This document shows positions 1 through 7,621 of a stretch of DNA of 19,934 nucleotides, one piece after another. The stretch covers positions 1-19,934 of the forward strand of contig DKYZ01000009.1 of the NCBI GenBank assembly GCA_002493515.1. The letters are read 5' to 3'. The DNA comes from Porphyromonadaceae bacterium UBA7087. Lineage in GTDB: Bacteria > Bacteroidota > Bacteroidia > Bacteroidales > Muribaculaceae. A program made the position numbers and the translations under genes. The notes beneath the pieces were generated by a model. It saw only the letters and a program-made list of their open reading frames with translations. It made no database searches and was not told the origin of the DNA. Numbering within the stretch: position 1 is the stretch's first letter; the number at the start of each line of letters is the position of its first letter.

Positions 1-110
1 AGCTGCTCCATGTTGTTGAAGTTGAAAGCCGGGATGGCATATCCGCCATGTACGGCCTTGGCAAACATCTCTCTTGTGTTGACAAGACCTAATGATTTGT
101 AATCTACCAT
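1..110 (-). CDS. fba: Class II fructose-bisphosphate aldolase, N-terminal fragment
   Basis: The reverse complement reads M-VDYKSLGLVNTREMFAKA and continues through GGYAIPAFNFNN-MEQL before the window edge cuts it after 36 codons. This is the characteristic N-terminus of Bacteroides-type class II (zinc-dependent) fructose-1,6-bisphosphate aldolase, the glycolytic and gluconeogenic enzyme that interconverts fructose-1,6-bisphosphate with dihydroxyacetone phosphate and glyceraldehyde-3-phosphate in the cytosol. The AIPAFNF motif is typical of the first beta strand of the class II barrel. Zinc ligands and the catalytic aspartate lie outside the window and cannot be checked. A Bacteroidota promoter at 198-228 on the same strand would give an 83-base leader, which supports this start codon. 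The gene is divergent from the nnr operon. A tagatose-bisphosphate aldolase is a formal alternative, but the N-terminal match favours fba. Confidence 0.9.
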   Translation of the reverse strand, partial: MVDYKSLGLVNTREMFAKAVHGGYAIPAFNFNNMEQ

Positions 111-197
111 GATTAACTATATTTTTAGTAAGGTATGTTCTCTTTTGGCCACAGGGGCACTCGAATTAAAATGATTCTGAACCCCAAAAGGTTTCAG

Positions 198-228
198 CAA
201 AATTACTAAATTTGGATATATTGGCAAA
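198..228 (-). promoter_or_regulatory. Bacteroidota sigma-ABfr-type promoter of fba
   Basis: On the minus strand a -33 element TTTG (225-228) is followed after 19 bases by a perfect -7 element TAATTTTG (198-205), matching the Bacteroides consensus TTTG-N19-21-TAnnTTTG. The predicted transcription start is near 193, leaving an 83-base leader before the aldolase start codon. Confidence 0.8.
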
Positions 229-353
229 AAAAATGGTTGAAAAAATATCCCCGGGCACCCTGCGGACCCCTTTTCGCTGTCTATGCGGATGCGCGTGGCT
301 GTCGGGCCCGAGGGCGGTGATTGGTTTTTTTCGTTCAAATCAGGCCGTTGGAT

Positions 354-384
354 TTTGAGAAGACGCGCAAAAGAGTTAATTTTG
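354..384 (+). promoter_or_regulatory. Bacteroidota promoter of the nnr-DUF4831-xseA-xseB operon
   Basis: A TTTG at 354-357 and a perfect TAATTTTG at 377-384 are separated by exactly 19 bases. The predicted start near 389 gives a leader of about 76 bases to the nnr ATG at 465. No further promoter of this type is visible inside the operon, so it is probably the main promoter for all four genes. Confidence 0.8.
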
Positions 385-464
385 TGGTTTAAAACGCACG
401 ACGCGCTCTGTGAGGGCGTGCCGCTGCCGCATGATATTACTCAACAGGCTGATTTAGAGAAGAA

Positions 465-2009
465 ATGAAGATATTTGCATCGTCGGTGATTCCGGAAATA
501 GACAAAGCCACGTGTGAAGCGCAGAACATCAACTCCATCGAGCTGATGGAGCGTGCCGCGCAGGAGGTGAGCTGTGAGATAATCTCGCGTTTTCTCCCTA
601 ACAAGAGGATTGTGGTGGTGGCCGGGCCCGGTAACAACGGCGGCGACGCCCTTGCCGTAGCCAGGCTCCTTTTCGAGCAGGGATATAAGAAGGTGGAGGT
701 CTTTCTTTTCAATGTCAAGGGAAAGCTGAGCCACGACTGCGACGAAGAACGAAAGAAACTGATAAAAATTGACGAGCTTGACTTCACTGAGATCAAGCGC
801 GAGTTCAATCCCCCTTATCTCGGGGAGAACGATGTGGTGGTCGACGGTCTGTTCGGCTCCGGGCTCAAGCAGCCTCTCCAGGGCGGTTTCGTGGCCTTGT
901 CGCGCTACATCAACGACTCCGGGGCATACGTGATATCAATCGATACCCCTTCGGGACTTTTCGGCGAATGGAACGACAGCACCAGCCGCCGCGACATGAT
1001 ACACGCCAACCTCACGCTGACTTTCCAGATGCCGCGCCTGTCGTTCTTCTTCGAGGAGAACGCCGACGTCATCGGGGAATGGAAGGTGCTCGACATCGAC
1101 CTGGACCAGGCGAAGATGAAGGAGCTTCCCGCCGACATTATGCTCGTGGAGGCCAGGAGCGTCAGGCCCCTGCTTCGTCCGCGTCCCGTATTCAGCGCCA
1201 AGCGCGACTACGGTTCGGCGATGCTTATGGCCGGGAGCACCGGAATGATGGGAGCCGCCGTCATGGCGGCCCGCGCGGCTTTGAAAAGCGGCGCCGGACT
1301 TGTGACGGTGCATAGTGGAAACGGGGGAATAAACATCCTGCAGACAGCCGTGCCGGAGGCTATGTTCGAGCCTGACCGCAACGAATATTATATCTCCAAC
1401 ATGACGATACATCACGACCACCAGGTGGTTGCCGTCGGTCCCGGAATCGGCACCAACGACGCCACGGTCGATGCCCTGGAGAAACTTATGCTCAACTGCA
1501 AGCGTCCGCTTCTGCTTGATGCAGACGCCCTCAACTGCATCGCCAAGAAGCCGGCGCTTCTGACGATGATGCCTCCGCAGACGGTGATAACCCCCCATAT
1601 CGGCGAGTTCGACCGCCTCTTCGGGGAGCACCGCAGCTCGGAGGAGCGTCTGCGCAAGGCAATCGACATGGCCAAATACTATAATATAATTATTGTGCTC
1701 AAAGGCCATTTCACCGCCACCGTGCGTCCTACCGGACGCGTATATTTCAATCCTACCGGAAACCCCGGAATGGCTACGGCCGGCGCGGGGGATGTGCTCA
1801 CCGGAGTCATAGCCGCATTCATGGCGCAGGGCTACCGCCCGGAGCATGCCGCCACAATCGGTGTCTTCCTGCACGGACTGGCTGGAGACATTGCCGCTGA
1901 AAAGCACGGTGAGTTCGGCATGACAGCCTCCGATATCGCCGACAACATAGGCCAGGCGATCAAGGAGGTGATTCTTCACGACAATTCACATCTGAAAACA
2001 ATATTCTGA
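465..2009 (+). CDS. nnr: Bifunctional NAD(P)H-hydrate epimerase / ADP-dependent NAD(P)H-hydrate dehydratase
   Basis: This 514-residue protein repairs NADHX and NADPHX, hydrated forms of the cofactors that arise spontaneously or as GAPDH side products. The N-terminal YjeF-type epimerase domain (about residues 1-215) shows the binding loop AGPGNNGGD at 53-61 and DGLFGSG at 127-133. The C-terminal ribokinase-like dehydratase domain (about 230-510) shows DADALN at 352-357, ITPH at 375-378, NPTGNPGM from 429 and GAGD with the catalytic Asp at 443. The length matches the usual fused bacterial Nnr. The ATG at 465 is chosen because it starts just ahead of the conserved MKIF/EIDKAT region and lies 76 bases after a good promoter. 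The stop is three bases before the next gene, so translation is probably coupled. All key motifs are intact. Confidence 0.96.
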   Translation: MKIFASSVIPEIDKATCEAQNINSIELMERAAQEVSCEIISRFLPNKRIVVVAGPGNNGGDALAVARLLFEQGYKKVEVFLFNVKGKLSHDCDEERKKLIKIDELDFTEIKREFNPPYLGENDVVVDGLFGSGLKQPLQGGFVALSRYINDSGAYVISIDTPSGLFGEWNDSTSRRDMIHANLTLTFQMPRLSFFFEENADVIGEWKVLDIDLDQAKMKELPADIMLVEARSVRPLLRPRPVFSAKRDYGSAMLMAGSTGMMGAAVMAARAALKSGAGLVTVHSGNGGINILQTAVPEAMFEPDRNEYYISNMTIHHDHQVVAVGPGIGTNDATVDALEKLMLNCKRPLLLDADALNCIAKKPALLTMMPPQTVITPHIGEFDRLFGEHRSSEERLRKAIDMAKYYNIIIVLKGHFTATVRPTGRVYFNPTGNPGMATAGAGDVLTGVIAAFMAQGYRPEHAATIGVFLHGLAGDIAAEKHGEFGMTASDIADNIGQAIKEVILHDNSHLKTIF

Positions 2010-2012
2010 CAT

Positions 2013-3125
2013 ATGGCATCTATAGCTTCCCATGCCGCCCGTCTGGCCGCGCCATTGCTGGCCGCCCTCTGGATTGCGGCTCCGGTCAGCGTCGAGGCGC
2101 AGCAGACCAAGATACTGACCGCCGACAAACATAACGAGTACGGACTCGTCTACACGCTCCCGCTGACCGCGCTCGAGGTGGAGGTGACGGCTGTGCGCAC
2201 TGTGCGCAAGGCCGGCCCGTATTATCAATACGCCAGAAAATATATCGGCACCGAGAAGGTGGTGACCGAGGATTCCGAGCAATGGACGATAGAGGATGTC
2301 AGGGTCACGCCCGTGGGTGTGCCCGATCCGGAGGCCCGTTATCTCATGCAGCTGAAGTCCGGCTCGCCGACATACATCGGTGTGGCCGAGGACGGAATAC
2401 TTCTTTCCGTCAACGCCAGACCCCTGGAGCAGGCGCAGACCGCGTCGGAGCTTGTGCAGCCGGAGCAGGAGATCTTTGCCGACAAGGAATATCTGCAATA
2501 TGTAGGGGGCGATTTTCTCGCCTCCCAGTCGAAGGCCAAGCAGGCGCAGATGCTCGCGGAGAGCCTTATGGAGATACGCGAGGCCAAGGTGTCGCTCACA
2601 CGCGGCACTGCCGACCAGATGCCTACCGACGGACGCCAGCTGGAGCTCATGCTCAATTCGCTTGCCCATCAGGAGGGAGCCCTCACGGCCGCCTTCGTCG
2701 GCACAGTGAGCAGCGAGAGGGTGAGACGCACGTTTACATTCACTCCCGACGAGGAGGGGAGGAGCGTTCTTTTCAGAATGAGTGATTTCGCGGGATTCGT
2801 GGATGCGGACGACTATTCGGGTGATCCGGTCAATGTCGATGTCAAGGTAACAGGGCAGGCCACAATGCCTGTCGACTCAAAGGGGGAGGAGAAGAAGTTT
2901 CCGAAAGACGGAGTGGCGTACTGCATTCCCGGCACGGCCCGTATATCACTCTCCCTTCTCGGCAATCCGCTCTGGGAGCGTGAACTTGAGATTGCCCAGT
3001 ATGGTGTTGTGTTCGGACTCGACCCTCGGCTTTTCAACGACCGCAAACAGCCGTCGTATGCAAGATTCAATGCCGCCACCGGCGCGCTCGAGGAGTTCGG
3101 ACAGGCTACTGACCTTAATGAATGA
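2013..3125 (+). CDS. DUF4831 family secreted protein
   Basis: This 370-residue protein begins with a basic then hydrophobic stretch (about residues 5-30, ending in an alanine- and valine-rich VEAQQ), which looks like a Sec signal peptide with cleavage near residue 29; export to the periplasm is inferred. No lipobox cysteine is seen. After the signal, the pattern EYGLVYTLPLTALEVEV, then YYQYARKYIG, then GVAEDGILLSVNA closely follows DUF4831, a Bacteroidota family of unknown function. The family assignment rests on recalled sequence pattern. The gene follows nnr by three bases and precedes xseA by 38, so it is co-transcribed with genes of unrelated function, and the context does not reveal its job. 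No catalytic motif is recognisable. Confidence 0.85.
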   Translation: MASIASHAARLAAPLLAALWIAAPVSVEAQQTKILTADKHNEYGLVYTLPLTALEVEVTAVRTVRKAGPYYQYARKYIGTEKVVTEDSEQWTIEDVRVTPVGVPDPEARYLMQLKSGSPTYIGVAEDGILLSVNARPLEQAQTASELVQPEQEIFADKEYLQYVGGDFLASQSKAKQAQMLAESLMEIREAKVSLTRGTADQMPTDGRQLELMLNSLAHQEGALTAAFVGTVSSERVRRTFTFTPDEEGRSVLFRMSDFAGFVDADDYSGDPVNVDVKVTGQATMPVDSKGEEKKFPKDGVAYCIPGTARISLSLLGNPLWERELEIAQYGVVFGLDPRLFNDRKQPSYARFNAATGALEEFGQATDLNE

Positions 3126-3163
3126 ACGGCTGGCGACAGCTATCTCAATAAGCAGACTGCAAG

Positions 3164-4561
3164 ATGGCGGAATATGGAGGAGCATACGGCCAGATGCGTA
3201 CACTGAGGCTCAGTGAGTTCACCATGATGGTAGGGGGAGCGATACGCTCGGTGCCGGCGCTTCAGTCGGCATGGGTCACGGCTGAGCTAAGCGATGTGCG
3301 CGTCAGCGGCGGCCATTGCTACATGGAGCTCGTGGAGAAGGATGCTGCCGGAATGACGGTGGCAAAGCTACGCGCCACGATATGGGCTAACCGTTTTTAT
3401 GGAATAAGCCAGAAATTCAGGGCAGTGACCGGCAGGGACATTGCCGCCGGGATGAAGGTGCTCCTCAACGGAGGCGCCTCGCATCATCCTGTCTATGGAC
3501 TGTCGTTCTCGGTCAACGACATAGACCCTGCCTATACACTCGGCGACATGGAGCGTCTGCGGCGCGAGATTCTCGAGCGCCTGGCCCGTGAGGGTGTGAT
3601 AGGATACAACCGGAGTCTGCGTATGGCCTGCGCTCCGCAGCGCATAGCTGTGATTTCAGCCCCGACGGCAGCAGGATATGGCGATTTCGTCAATCAGCTT
3701 GAGGGCAATCCCGACGGGTTTGTGTTCTATGACCTCCTCTTCCCGGCGATAATGCAGGGCGACAGGACATCGGCCTCCGTAAGGGAAGCGCTCGACCGCA
3801 TCGAGATGGCGGTCGATTTCTGGGACTGTGTCGTGATAATCCGCGGAGGAGGCTCAACGACCGATCTCAACGGTTTCGATGACTATGACCTCGCTCGGCG
3901 TGTGGCCACATATCCTTTGCCGGTGGTGGTCGGGATAGGGCATGAGCGCGACCGCACGGTGCTTGACGAGATTGCAAATGTCAGGATGAAGACACCGACC
4001 GCTGTGGCGGCGTTTTTCATCGACTGTCTGCGCACCGCCTACACCGATGCATCTTCAAGGGTGACCGACATTGTGCGTTACTGCACCGAGCGCCTGACGG
4101 GCGAGAGCCGCCGCCTGTCAAACCTTGAGGCGATGATAGCGCCCCTTGCCGGGGCACGCGTGGCGTCTGCCCGCGCTGCTCTCGAAAGTGTGGCCGGACG
4201 TCTTCCGGCCCTGGCCGCTACGCGCCTGGCCACGGCACGTGAACGCCTGGCGGCCTCTTCGAGGATGCTTGGCGCCGTCGCGGCGTCGCGGTGTGGAATG
4301 GAGGGGCGCCGTCTTGACGACCTCTCCGACAGGATTGCCCAGGCGGCTGTCGTGAGGCTGCAGCGCGAGACTCAGCGTCTTGACGGGTATAGAAGCCTGA
4401 TTGATGCCTTCAGTCCTGCCAAAACCCTCAGAAGAGGATATTCTATCACCATGGTCGACGGCCATGCCGTCACCGATGCCTCCCTTCTAAAGCATGGACA
4501 GACCATAACCACCCGTCTTGACAAGGGCAGCGTGGAGTCTGTGGTGGCATCCGCGGAGTGA
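3164..4561 (+). CDS. xseA: Exodeoxyribonuclease VII large subunit
   Basis: XseA is the catalytic subunit of exonuclease VII, which degrades single-stranded DNA from both ends in repair and recombination. The 465-residue protein has an N-terminal OB-fold (about residues 12-115; conserved WVTAELSDVRVSGGHCYMEL). The catalytic domain includes RIAVISAPTAAGYGDF (160-175), the glycine-rich IIRGGGSTTDLNGFDD (RGGG at 227-230) and GIGHERDRTVLDE (257-269). The C-terminal half from about 290 to 430 is rich in Arg, Ala and Leu and is probably the long coiled coil that binds XseB. The RRGYS motif near the end is typical. The chosen ATG gives a short tail of about 12 residues before conserved sequence; a Met at residue 11 (3194) is a possible alternative. 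It is followed by its partner xseB. Confidence 0.96.
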   Translation: MAEYGGAYGQMRTLRLSEFTMMVGGAIRSVPALQSAWVTAELSDVRVSGGHCYMELVEKDAAGMTVAKLRATIWANRFYGISQKFRAVTGRDIAAGMKVLLNGGASHHPVYGLSFSVNDIDPAYTLGDMERLRREILERLAREGVIGYNRSLRMACAPQRIAVISAPTAAGYGDFVNQLEGNPDGFVFYDLLFPAIMQGDRTSASVREALDRIEMAVDFWDCVVIIRGGGSTTDLNGFDDYDLARRVATYPLPVVVGIGHERDRTVLDEIANVRMKTPTAVAAFFIDCLRTAYTDASSRVTDIVRYCTERLTGESRRLSNLEAMIAPLAGARVASARAALESVAGRLPALAATRLATARERLAASSRMLGAVAASRCGMEGRRLDDLSDRIAQAAVVRLQRETQRLDGYRSLIDAFSPAKTLRRGYSITMVDGHAVTDASLLKHGQTITTRLDKGSVESVVASAE

Positions 4562-4603
4562 GCGCGGACTCTTTTCCAACAAGCAATAAACAATATCAAG
4601 GAT

Positions 4604-4804
4604 ATGCAAACTGAAATTAGTTACAACCAGGCAGTGGCCGAGCTGGAGGGTATTCTGGCCCGCATCCAGCGTGATGACTGCGACATAGATTCCCTTTCGG
4701 CCTACACGGCGAGGGCTCTTGAACTGCTTAAGCTGTGCAAGGAGAAGCTTTTCAAGACCGACGCGGAGGTCAAGAAATGTCTTGAGGCGCTCAAGGAGAG
4801 CTGA
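4604..4804 (+). CDS. xseB: Exodeoxyribonuclease VII small subunit
   Basis: This 66-residue, all-helical protein has the family pattern: SYNQAVAELEGILARIQ near the start, a CDIDSLSAYTARALELLKLCKEKL-type second helix (split here by the loop at residues 26-30) and an acidic-basic tail. XseB subunits coat the coiled-coil arms of XseA and are needed for exonuclease VII activity. The gene begins 42 bases after xseA and lies immediately upstream of the nested hairpin at 4807-4879. The length is normal for the family. Confidence 0.95.
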   Translation: MQTEISYNQAVAELEGILARIQRDDCDIDSLSAYTARALELLKLCKEKLFKTDAEVKKCLEALKES

Positions 4805-4806
4805 AA

Positions 4807-4879
4807 GCCCCTGAACTCCCTAAGACCTCTAAGGCCCTTAAAGCCCTTAGGGAGTTTAGGGGCCTTAGAGGCCTTAGGG
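4807..4879. terminator. Nested double hairpin between convergent xseB and murF-alr
   Basis: The 75 bases between the two stop codons are almost entirely built from CCTTAGGG- and CTAAGG-like blocks and can fold in two overlapping ways. Hairpin A pairs 4807-4824 with 4846-4863 (18 pairs, one G-T wobble at 4813/4857). Hairpin B pairs 4818-4842 with 4855-4879 (25 positions, one wobble and one A-C mismatch at 4825/4872, loop of 12). The two share strands and cannot coexist. The position directly between convergent stops makes a bidirectional terminator or transcript 3'-end stabiliser the likely role. Neither side has a long T-run, so classical intrinsic termination is not certain. Confidence 0.7.
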
Positions 4880-7366
4880 TTATTCTCTGAAATAAATCCG
4901 CTTCACGCGTGGTGAGACCGATGTGAGGATTTCATAGGGGATTGTGTCAAGCACGTCGGAGAGCCGTTTTATTGGAGCCTCGGCGCCGAAGATCTCCACG
5001 CTGTCGCCCACCCGGCAGTCGATGTCGGTGACGTCAATCATGCAGGCGTCCATGCATATGTTGCCTACTGTGGGCGCGTCATGACCGTTGACCTTCACCT
5101 TGATTGCCCCGCATCCGAAATGGCGGTTCATCCCGTCGGCATAGCCGATGGGTATTGTGGCTATGCGTGAGCGTCTTTTCAGGACGCCCCTGCGTCCGTA
5201 GCCTATGGTCTCGCCGGCTTCCCATTCCCTCAGCGCAATGATGATGGTCTTCAGCGAGGACACCACGTCAAGCTGCTTCTCCATCTCGGGCGGAAGGGTG
5301 TTGACCCCGTAGAGGCCGATGCCGAGCCTGACCATATCGTAGTGGTGGTGAGGATAACGCAGGATGCCGGCGGAATTGAGCACATGGCGGAGCACGTGGT
5401 GGGAGGTCCGGCTCTGTATGTAGTCGGTATATCTGGCAAAGCGGGAGAGCTGCAGTTCCGTGTAGTCGTTCATGTCAGGACAGTCGGCTGTGGCAAGATG
5501 GGAGAAGACGGATTTTATCCTCACCTCGCCATGGCTCTCCAGAATGTCCATGAGGGCCGGAAGCTCATCCTCTATGAACCCCGTGCGGTGCATTCCCGTG
5601 TCGACCTTTATATGCACCGGGTATTCGCTGACCCCATTCTTCTGTCCCTCCCGTATCACGTCGGAAAGCATCTCCATGTTGTAGACCACGGGCTCAAGAC
5701 GCGCCGAGAACATCGACCGGTAGTTCACCACCTTCGGATTCATCACCATGATTGGCAGATGGATTCCCTTCTTACGGAGCTCGATTCCCTCATCGAGCAC
5801 TGCCACAGCCAGATAGGCCGCGCCGCAGTCCTGGAGTGTCTTCGCTATCTCGTAGCTTCCGGCTCCATAACCCGATGCCTTGACCATCGCCACGATTCCG
5901 GTGGAGCGCGGCACATTGCGCCTGAAATAATTGAAGTTTCTCACAATGGCGTCGAGGTTGACCTCGAGCACGGTCTCATGTTTCCGCGCCTCAAGCATTT
6001 CCAGGATTCTTCCGAACTCGAACCTGGGGGCTCCCTTGAGCAGAATTGTCTCTTTAGAGAAATCCGAAGGGCTCATTTCCTTCATGAACTCGTCGGTTGA
6101 GGCGAAGAACCGGGCGCATTTCCCGAAATTACCGGCATGGGCGCTGATTTCCGGACCGATTCCTATCACTCTTCCGATATTGGCCAGCGATATGGTGCGG
6201 GCCATCGATGCATAGGCATCGGAGCCTCCGGCCGATTCATGTATCATGTCGCTCACAATCACCACCGTGGCCGAGGTGTCGGCGGCGCGGCGGCGCATGA
6301 AGTCGAGGGCCGGCCCGAGCGACGAGTTGTCGCTTGTGTATGAGTCGTAGATTATGTCGCAGCCGTTGACCCCCTCGCTGACCTTCATCCTCGTGTCGGT
6401 CTTGCGCAGGGTCTTGAATCTCGTTGCAATGTCTTCATGCTCCAAACCGTAGGCGGTCATGAACGCGAGGGCGGAGCCGAGATTCTGAAGGTCGTTGTCA
6501 TCGGCAACCGGAGCCTTCAGCCGGTGGCTTTTCCCCTTGACGGTATATTCCACGTCTACGGGAGTATCGGCGCGATAGGCCGGGCATGTTATCACTATGT
6601 CGGCTTCGGGAGCCCCTTTTGTTGTCCAGGTGGTAAGCTTTTTGCCTGCCGAGGCTTTTATCACGGCCTCGGCGAGGATGCCGTTGTCGAGACAGAGCAC
6701 CACATCCCTCACTGACTGTGACGTGGCGAGCACGGCTTTCTCGGCCGCTTTCTCTTGCATTGAGCCGAATCCCTCGTCATGGTCATCGCAAAGATTGGTG
6801 AAGACCACTATGTCGGGACTGATGCAGTCTCTCAGGGGAGTCATCTCGCCCCTGGCCGAAATGCCGGCCTCGATGATTGCGAGAGTCGTGGAGGGTTCAA
6901 TCTCCCACAGAGACAGAGGCACGCCGATACGGGAGTTGAAACTGCGGGGCGAACGTGCCACCTCCTCCGACTGCTCCATCAGCTGCACGAGCCATTCCTT
7001 GAGCGTGGTTTTCCCCCGGCTGCCGGTAATCGCGAGAATCCTTCCGTGAAATCCGGGATGGCGCGAGGCTATTTTCTGCAGAGCCGCCACCGGGTCGTCT
7101 ACCAGGATTATGTCGGCATCCTGTATTCCCTCCATGTCAGCGGGGATGCGGGAGGCCACAAAGTGTCTTACCCCCGTGTCGTAAAGGGAGCGCATATAGA
7201 GGTGGCCGTCGTTTCCGCCGGCTGTGGATATGGCGAAGAAGAGCGATGTAGAGGGGGAGGTAAGGGAACGGGAGTCTGTGAGAAGGGTGTCGATAGGGTC
7301 GTCCTTCCGCCGCGGGAGGCATTCCCGGCCGAGGATTGAGGCTATTTCGGAAATTGGTAAAATCAT
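4880..7366 (-). CDS. murF-alr: Bifunctional UDP-MurNAc-tripeptide:D-Ala-D-Ala ligase / alanine racemase
   Basis: This 828-residue fusion links two consecutive needs of peptidoglycan synthesis. The MurF half (about 1-455) has the ATP loop GSRGKTT (115-121, Lys119), RSFNSRIGVPLSLWEIE and IEAGISARGEM. The alanine racemase half (about 460-828) has the PLP-lysine motif MVKASGYG with Lys496, GMHRTGF, the catalytic-tyrosine motif IGYADG (Tyr742) and GNICMDACMIDVTD. The PLP motif reads KASGYG rather than the usual KANAYG. Racemase activity supplies D-Ala, while MurF adds D-Ala-D-Ala to UDP-MurNAc-tripeptide in the cytosol. The fusion is known across Bacteroidota. The ATG at 7366 (MILPISEIASIL) fits MurF N-termini and leaves a 52-base leader from the promoter at 7423-7453. 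A GTG at 7411 would extend it by 15 residues but would lie only about 7 bases after the predicted transcript start. Confidence 0.95.
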   Translation of the reverse strand: MILPISEIASILGRECLPRRKDDPIDTLLTDSRSLTSPSTSLFFAISTAGGNDGHLYMRSLYDTGVRHFVASRIPADMEGIQDADIILVDDPVAALQKIASRHPGFHGRILAITGSRGKTTLKEWLVQLMEQSEEVARSPRSFNSRIGVPLSLWEIEPSTTLAIIEAGISARGEMTPLRDCISPDIVVFTNLCDDHDEGFGSMQEKAAEKAVLATSQSVRDVVLCLDNGILAEAVIKASAGKKLTTWTTKGAPEADIVITCPAYRADTPVDVEYTVKGKSHRLKAPVADDNDLQNLGSALAFMTAYGLEHEDIATRFKTLRKTDTRMKVSEGVNGCDIIYDSYTSDNSSLGPALDFMRRRAADTSATVVIVSDMIHESAGGSDAYASMARTISLANIGRVIGIGPEISAHAGNFGKCARFFASTDEFMKEMSPSDFSKETILLKGAPRFEFGRILEMLEARKHETVLEVNLDAIVRNFNYFRRNVPRSTGIVAMVKASGYGAGSYEIAKTLQDCGAAYLAVAVLDEGIELRKKGIHLPIMVMNPKVVNYRSMFSARLEPVVYNMEMLSDVIREGQKNGVSEYPVHIKVDTGMHRTGFIEDELPALMDILESHGEVRIKSVFSHLATADCPDMNDYTELQLSRFARYTDYIQSRTSHHVLRHVLNSAGILRYPHHHYDMVRLGIGLYGVNTLPPEMEKQLDVVSSLKTIIIALREWEAGETIGYGRRGVLKRRSRIATIPIGYADGMNRHFGCGAIKVKVNGHDAPTVGNICMDACMIDVTDIDCRVGDSVEIFGAEAPIKRLSDVLDTIPYEILTSVSPRVKRIYFRE

Positions 7367-7422
7367 TTGCAATAAAGGATCTGTGCCCCGGATGAGGGTT
7401 TGATAAGTCACTAAAAACGGTG

Positions 7423-7453
7423 CAAAAGTAGCGTTTACCCGCGATATGACAAA
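7423..7453 (-). promoter_or_regulatory. Bacteroidota promoter of murF-alr
   Basis: On the minus strand TTTG (7450-7453) is followed after 19 bases by TACTTTTG (7423-7430), a perfect TAnnTTTG. The predicted start is near 7418, which argues for the ATG at 7366 as the translation start. Confidence 0.8.
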
Positions 7454-7532
7454 ACAAAAAATCCAAAACAGGGAGTCGGAGGGTGTTAAATCAATGAATT
7501 TAAGGAGAATTAAGGGCGTCGATAAGCTTTTA

Positions 7533-7563
7533 TTTGTAAAATTTATGTAATTTTGTAAAATTT
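7533..7563 (+). promoter_or_regulatory. Candidate promoter with a 12-base direct repeat ahead of the SNF2 gene
   Basis: TTTGTAAAATTT occurs twice, at 7533-7544 and 7552-7563, offset by 19 bases. The second copy overlaps a perfect -7 element TAATTTTG (7548-7555), which would start transcription near 7560 and leave about 62 bases before the ATG at 7622. No TTTG lies at the normal 19-21 base distance upstream of it, since the nearest is only 11 away. The promoter is therefore plausible but atypical. Confidence 0.45.
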
Positions 7564-7621
7564 TTTATAGGAATGCCTTAATGTCGTGTTCCGCGCCTGC
7601 TCTACAAATAAAGACACATCA

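Larger units (their letters stand above)
111..464. other. Divergent intergenic region between fba and nnr
   Basis: These 354 bases hold one promoter for each flanking gene (198-228 minus, 354-384 plus) and the two 5' leaders of about 80 bases each. The middle part (about 229-353) contains GC-rich patches between AT-rich ones, and I see no convincing gene, hairpin or repeat in it. A 61-codon open frame crossing 283-468 overlaps the nnr promoter and is not supported. Confidence 0.7.

Noticed and set aside
283..468. 61-codon plus-strand frame upstream of nnr
   Set aside because: It runs through the nnr promoter (354-384), so the promoter's transcript would not contain its start, and its composition is not protein-like.
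936..1979. 347-codon minus-strand frame opposite nnr
   Set aside because: It is a shadow of nnr, has no family resemblance and no promoter.
7367..7411. GTG start extending murF-alr by 15 residues
   Set aside because: It would lie about 7 bases after the predicted transcription start, and the extra residues do not resemble MurF N-termini.
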